The notes under the pieces were generated by a model. It ran no database searches, was not told where the DNA came from, and saw only the letters and a program-made list of their open reading frames with translations. This document shows positions 32,765-36,372 of a stretch of 36,372 nt of DNA, piece after piece. The translations under genes and the position numbers were made by a program. This stretch comes from Priapulus caudatus (lineage: Eukaryota; Priapulida; Priapulimorpha; Priapulimorphida; Priapulidae): the NCBI RefSeq assembly GCF_000485595.1, contig NW_014577180.1, forward strand, positions 660,097-696,468, written 5' to 3'. Position 1 is the stretch's first letter, and every line of letters starts with the position of its first letter.

Positions 32765-33245
32765 TGTTTGGGATGGGATGGGATGGGATGGAATGGGAAA
32801 TGGAATGGCTATGCGATGAGCATGGGATGGCATGGGAAATGGCATGGGATGGGATGGCGATGAGATGATGGATCTGGATGATGCGGTGCGATATGGGATG
32901 GATGGATGGAATGGATGGATGTGATGGCATGGCATGGCATGGCTGGGATGGCATGGCACATGGGATGGCACTGACTGTGATGAGAGGGATGGGATTGGGG
33001 ATGGATGGCGGTGCGATGGATTGGATGGGATGGGATGGGAATGGGATGGGATGGATGGATGGATGGGATGACTGGCATGGTATTGGATGGATGGCAATGG
33101 CTATGGGAAGGCACTGAATGTGCGGAGACTGGGATTGGTATGGATGGATGGGATGCGGTGCGATGGGATGGCATGGCATGGGATGGGATGGGATGGATGG
33201 AATGGGATGAATGGATGATGGATGCATGGATGGATGCATGGATTA
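32765..33245 (+). repeat. GGATG satellite, array 2
   Basis: GGATG repeats with AAATGGC, CACTGAATGTG and GCGGTGCGATG islands. It ends GCATGGATTAGATAGATAG. Confidence 0.9.
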
Positions 33246-33419
33246 GATAGATAGTTAGATTTTTTGGGGTATTTCTTTCAACCAACGTCACTGGGGAGGT
33301 CGCGGGGTGGATTTATTCTCTGGGTGTTTGGGCGTGCCCAGCTGAGTAACGCACTGGATTTCGCCCGGCACGCGGGTATCCTCTATAATCAGTTACATGC
33401 ATGGATGCTGAATGGTATG

Positions 33420-33860
33420 AGAATGGTATTAGATAGGATGGGATAGTGGCCTGAGAGATCTCGATCGCCGGCATCAGTAGGCAGCTGTCTATGGGGGTGG
33501 TGATTCTCTTGCACGGTGCAATACTCTACATAAAAACAGCCGAGGCACAATGTGACCAGATTCCAGCCCGGCTTTACAATTACAATGTGTGGCTGACCAT
33601 GATGCTGTCCATATTTCCTCTCTCATGACCCATGCCGGATAGAGGATGGTAAATTAGGAGACTGGGAGTGCATACACGTCTCGGATAAGGGTGATGGCTC
33701 TCACTGTTTCACATGATACTATGTAGTAGCTGATACACCACTCACGCCAACGAAGGCAGTCGATCGTAGCATCCAGGCTTTTTGTAGTTCTGAAGTCCTT
33801 GAGAGTATGAAATGGCTCGGCTGGAATGTAGGTAGTTTCAGCTGAGATCATAGGTGTTGA
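33420..33860 (-). pseudogene. SWIM-domain gene remnant, left copy
   Basis: Same sequence as 34255-34700, with many single-base indels that destroy the frame. The SWIM cysteines are still partly readable (CNCKAGL) near 33560-33590, but the following Cys-x-His is frame-shifted. It stops at the N gap. It may be a noisy second read of the same locus rather than a second gene. Confidence 0.6.
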
Positions 33861-33862
33861 TG

Positions 33863-33872
33863 NNNNNNNNNN
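33863..33872. other. Assembly gap (10 N)
   Basis: Ten N, of unknown true size. The sequences on either side repeat one another (33105-33862 versus 33968-34700). Confidence 0.99.
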
Positions 33873-34105
33873 TGCGATGGGATGGGATGGGATGGGATGG
33901 GATGGGATGGGATGGGATGGGATGGGATGGGATGGAATGGCATGGTATGGGATGGCATGGCATGGCATGGGATAGCACTGAATGTGAGGAGATGGGATTG
34001 GATATGGGATGGGATGGGATGCGGTGCGATGGGATGGGATGGCATGGGATGGGATGGGATGGGATGGAATGGGATGAATGGATGGATGGATGCATGGATG
34101 GATGC
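33873..34105 (+). repeat. GGATG satellite, array 3
   Basis: Starts at the gap with pure GGGAT units. From about 33968 it follows array 2 nearly base for base, including the CACTGAATGTG island and the GCATGGATAGATAGATAG end. Confidence 0.92.
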
Positions 34106-34257
34106 ATGGATAGATAGATAGTTAGATTTTTTGGGGTATTTTCTTTTCAACCAAGCGGTCACCAGCTGAGTAACGCCACTGATTTCCCCGGGCAACGCCG
34201 GGTATCCCTCTATACTAGTACATGGCATGGGATGGCACTGAATGTGATGAGATGGTA

Positions 34258-34650
34258 TTAGATGGGATGGGATATGGCATGAGAGGATTCGATCGCCGGC
34301 ATCCAGTAGGCAGCTGTCTGAATGGGGGTGGTGATTTCTCTTGCACGTGCAGAATACTCTACATAAAATAGCACCGAGGCAACATGTGAACAGAATTCAC
34401 CAAGCCCGGCTTTACAATTACAGTGTGCTGACATGATGCCTGTCCCATATTCTCTCATCATGACCCATGCACGGATAGAGAGATGGTATAATTAGAGACT
34501 GGGAGTGCATAACACGTGCTCGGATAACGTAGATGGGACTCTCACTGTTCACATGATATATGTAGACTAGCTGATACACCACTAACCCAATCGAAGGACA
34601 GTCGATCGTAGGCATCCAGGCTTTTGTAGTTCTGAAAGTCCTTGAGAGTA
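34258..34650 (-). pseudogene. SWIM zinc-finger gene remnant, right copy
   Basis: On the minus strand, 34461-34258 encodes MMREYGTGIMSAHCNCKAGL followed by GEFCSHVASVLFYVE. This is a complete Cys-x-Cys...Cys-x-His SWIM zinc finger, a DNA- or protein-binding motif. Upstream (34615-34462), in shifted frames, are pieces such as VIRARVMHSQSL and WV-type motifs that usually precede SWIM in a large family of invertebrate proteins, many also carrying a YqaJ-like nuclease domain and often repeat-associated. No continuous frame, start or nuclease part is visible. Likely a transposon-borne gene fragment. Confidence 0.65.
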
Positions 34651-34880
34651 TGAAATGGACTCGGCTGGAATGTTAGGTAGTTCACGAGATCCAAATAGGT
34701 GTGTGATGGGAACACATTGTGGTCCTCACTCTATTCGGCATTGTCTATTTGGTATGGATCTCGATTACCAATGCACGCAATCTTCTCGAGATAGCGTGCT
34801 TTGGCTACGTTGTCTAGTGAATCAAAGTACTTATCCATACTACGTACACTACAGACAGTCGACAAATGTCCATACACTAG

Positions 34881-35309
34881 CTATTATAAAACGCTGTGGC
34901 TGGAGGTACGGTAGCCGTATCTTAATGTTTCGAGGCTACGGGTACGGCAGTCCATTTGCGCATGCGTCGCTCTCCCACACCATAGATTATTTTTGGTACT
35001 ATGACACACGTATATAAGATAGCCGAGTCGGTTTAGAGTTAGTGTTAGGGTTTGGTTATGGTTATGGTTATGGTTATGGTTATGGTTAGGGTTAGGGTTA
35101 GGGTTGGGTTATGGTTATGGTTATGGTTATGGTTATGGTTAGGGTTAGGGTTAGGGTTAGGGTTAGGGTTAGGGATAGGGTGACTGTTTGTACTTGTGTG
35201 TGGGACTTCCGTACCCCTAGCCTCGAGACATTAAGATACGGCTGCAGCGCATGCGTAGTGGGATACGGCTGCTGTACCCGTAGCTTCTGCGATTATAAAA
35301 AGCTACGTT
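34881..35309. mobile_element. Fold-back element with telomere-like core, second family
   Basis: 34911-34953 (starting GTAGCCGTATCTTAATGT) is the reverse complement of 35203-35244 with few mismatches. Homology extends outward to TTATAAAACGCTG versus GCGATTATAAAAAG, with an extra GGATACGGCTGCTGTACCCG repeat on the right. The core is a telomere-like array (35031-35176). It is unrelated in end sequence to the 26.4-27.4 kb elements but built the same way. Borders are approximate and no target duplication was identified. Confidence 0.7.
35031..35176 (+). repeat. GGTTAT / TTAGGG array
   Basis: Alternating blocks: (GGTTAT)n, (GGTTAGG)n, GGGTTGGG, (GGTTAT)n, then TTAGGG to 35176. The two hexamers differ by one base position (TTATGG versus TTAGGG). 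Confidence 0.9.
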
Positions 35310-36372
35310 TGATAGCTAGAGTAGATGCAGTAAAATCGGTGAAATTTCTGAACTTTCACGATGTAAACAAACTCAAGTCTATGAACATATGTGTTGCGTG
35401 CAATCTTTCGATCTGCTCAATCTACGAATCTGCCGACTGTGTGACAGCATCATTGAACTCGAGCACCTAAAACCCACGATGGTAAACCTGCTTGCAAAAC
35501 CCTGTAAAACCGGCGCCCATTAACCGGGTCGGCACAATCATATCGAATTCTAGCACACCAAAACCAGCTGATAAACCTGTCTGCAAAATCGGGATCCACT
35601 TACTGCTAATATCTATTGCAATAATAACACAAGGCCTATAGCCAATGTAAAATCGGTTGATTGTGCAGATTGGCAGATTACACGCAACTAGTGTTTGCTC
35701 TTTTTGGAACCGATATGGCCGGCGTCACGGGATTGTAGGTAATATTGCTATTTTTAGTGCAAGTCGCGGAACCCTCTATTGGGTTACAGGATGTGACGCA
35801 TCGTCAGCCGACCAATCGGAGGGCCCGCAGCTCGGGCACTAAAGTTGATGCGATGTAAGGCTGGCTATCGTGAGTGCCAATGGCATGCATACGGGGATTG
35901 CTCAATGGTTACTGGTAATTTAAAAGAAATTCTCTCAACTATGGTCTTTATTCGACTGTGCGACTGTTTTTCATGCACAAATCGGTGTAATTTTTAAAAA
36001 CGCCGAACAACATATTATATGATAAAACACTCATGGTACACAGCTGAAGTGCCAAACTGTATGCAGTGCCCCTTCGCACACTCAGGATACCACTGCCACA
36101 ATGCTAGCACTATTTTTAAAGTAGGCGGAGCTCGGGGGAAATCCAGCGAATGGAGATTTGTAAACAGCGTATGATTTGAAAGAGGTAAATGGGCGCACAA
36201 TCCGCGTACTATTTCGTATCACTATTTTATCAAATTTTTTTATGAAATAACGGTCGGATTTTTAATATCTTTGCAACTTTTATTAGTCCAAATCTTATTA
36301 CATAGGATACGAGTAACGTGCCTGCTGTAAAACTTGTAGTAAAAAAGCGTTACAAATTGTAACCGAACTCTG
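35310..36372. other. Unassigned sequence to window end
   Basis: No recognisable exon or repeat end. GCCGACCAATCGGAGGG at 35808-35824, near GTGACGCATCGTCAG, has CCAAT- and ATF-like strings that might belong to a promoter. Nothing downstream confirms this. Confidence 0.4.

Noticed and set aside
32700-34228. Several long frames of repeating His/Pro/Ser or Gly/Trp/Asp/Met residues
   Set aside because: They follow the 5-bp GGATG satellite in all frames and on both strands. A 5-bp unit gives open frames mechanically.
35808-35824. CCAAT-box promoter
   Set aside because: Only a short string match near an ATF-like word. No start site, first exon or TATA element could be tied to it.

Overview
The window is nuclear DNA of an invertebrate animal. 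It has spliced genes with GT-AG introns, animal-type telomeric TTAGGG runs inside the sequence, several animal DNA-transposon and LTR-element remnants, and very long simple-sequence tracts. A protostome (mollusc, annelid, priapulid or arthropod-like) fits best, because the one real host gene is a non-alpha nicotinic acetylcholine receptor (nAChR) subunit resembling the protostome beta1 group. I cannot name the species. One 10-N assembly gap lies at 33863-33872.

Layout. 1-737: flank with a TA tract and degenerate TTAGGG-like sequence. 738-8026: a huge imperfect palindrome with arms of about 2.9 and 2.6 kb around a 1.8 kb loop. The loop carries a decayed minus-strand gene of the invertebrate CXC-motif / 'ALTGCD' family. 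8068-9263: a TG/CG tract and unassigned sequence. 9264-11347: a small non-autonomous LTR retrotransposon with a tRNA-His-type primer site, a polypurine tract and two overlapping short reading frames. 11345-14860: CA, GAGT and ATCC/ATCT tracts around unassigned sequence. 15019-15653: a second palindrome. 17075-17531: a TIR element. 17782-22955: five exons of the nAChR subunit through the stop codon, with a hairpin MITE in the first intron seen; the signal-peptide exon was not found. 24219-28738: a tandem duplication. Its second copy carries two insertions of a palindromic element with a telomeric-repeat core, and the first copy preserves both empty sites. 28786-29760: a TG-rich tract. 30559-31155: a TIR element with a perfect 6-bp target duplication. 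31507-31737: a THAP zinc-finger half. 32104-34700: a tRNA-like SINE head, GGATG satellite and SWIM-domain gene remnants around the gap, probably partly an assembly duplication. 34881-35309: another fold-back element with a telomere-like core. 35310-36372: unassigned.

Function. Only the nAChR is convincingly an active host gene: a plasma-membrane, ligand-gated cation-channel subunit lacking the alpha-type vicinal cysteines. Nearly everything else is mobile or repetitive. The most unusual theme is the recurrence of fold-back elements whose centres are TTAGGG-type arrays, with empty/filled-site evidence inside the window itself.
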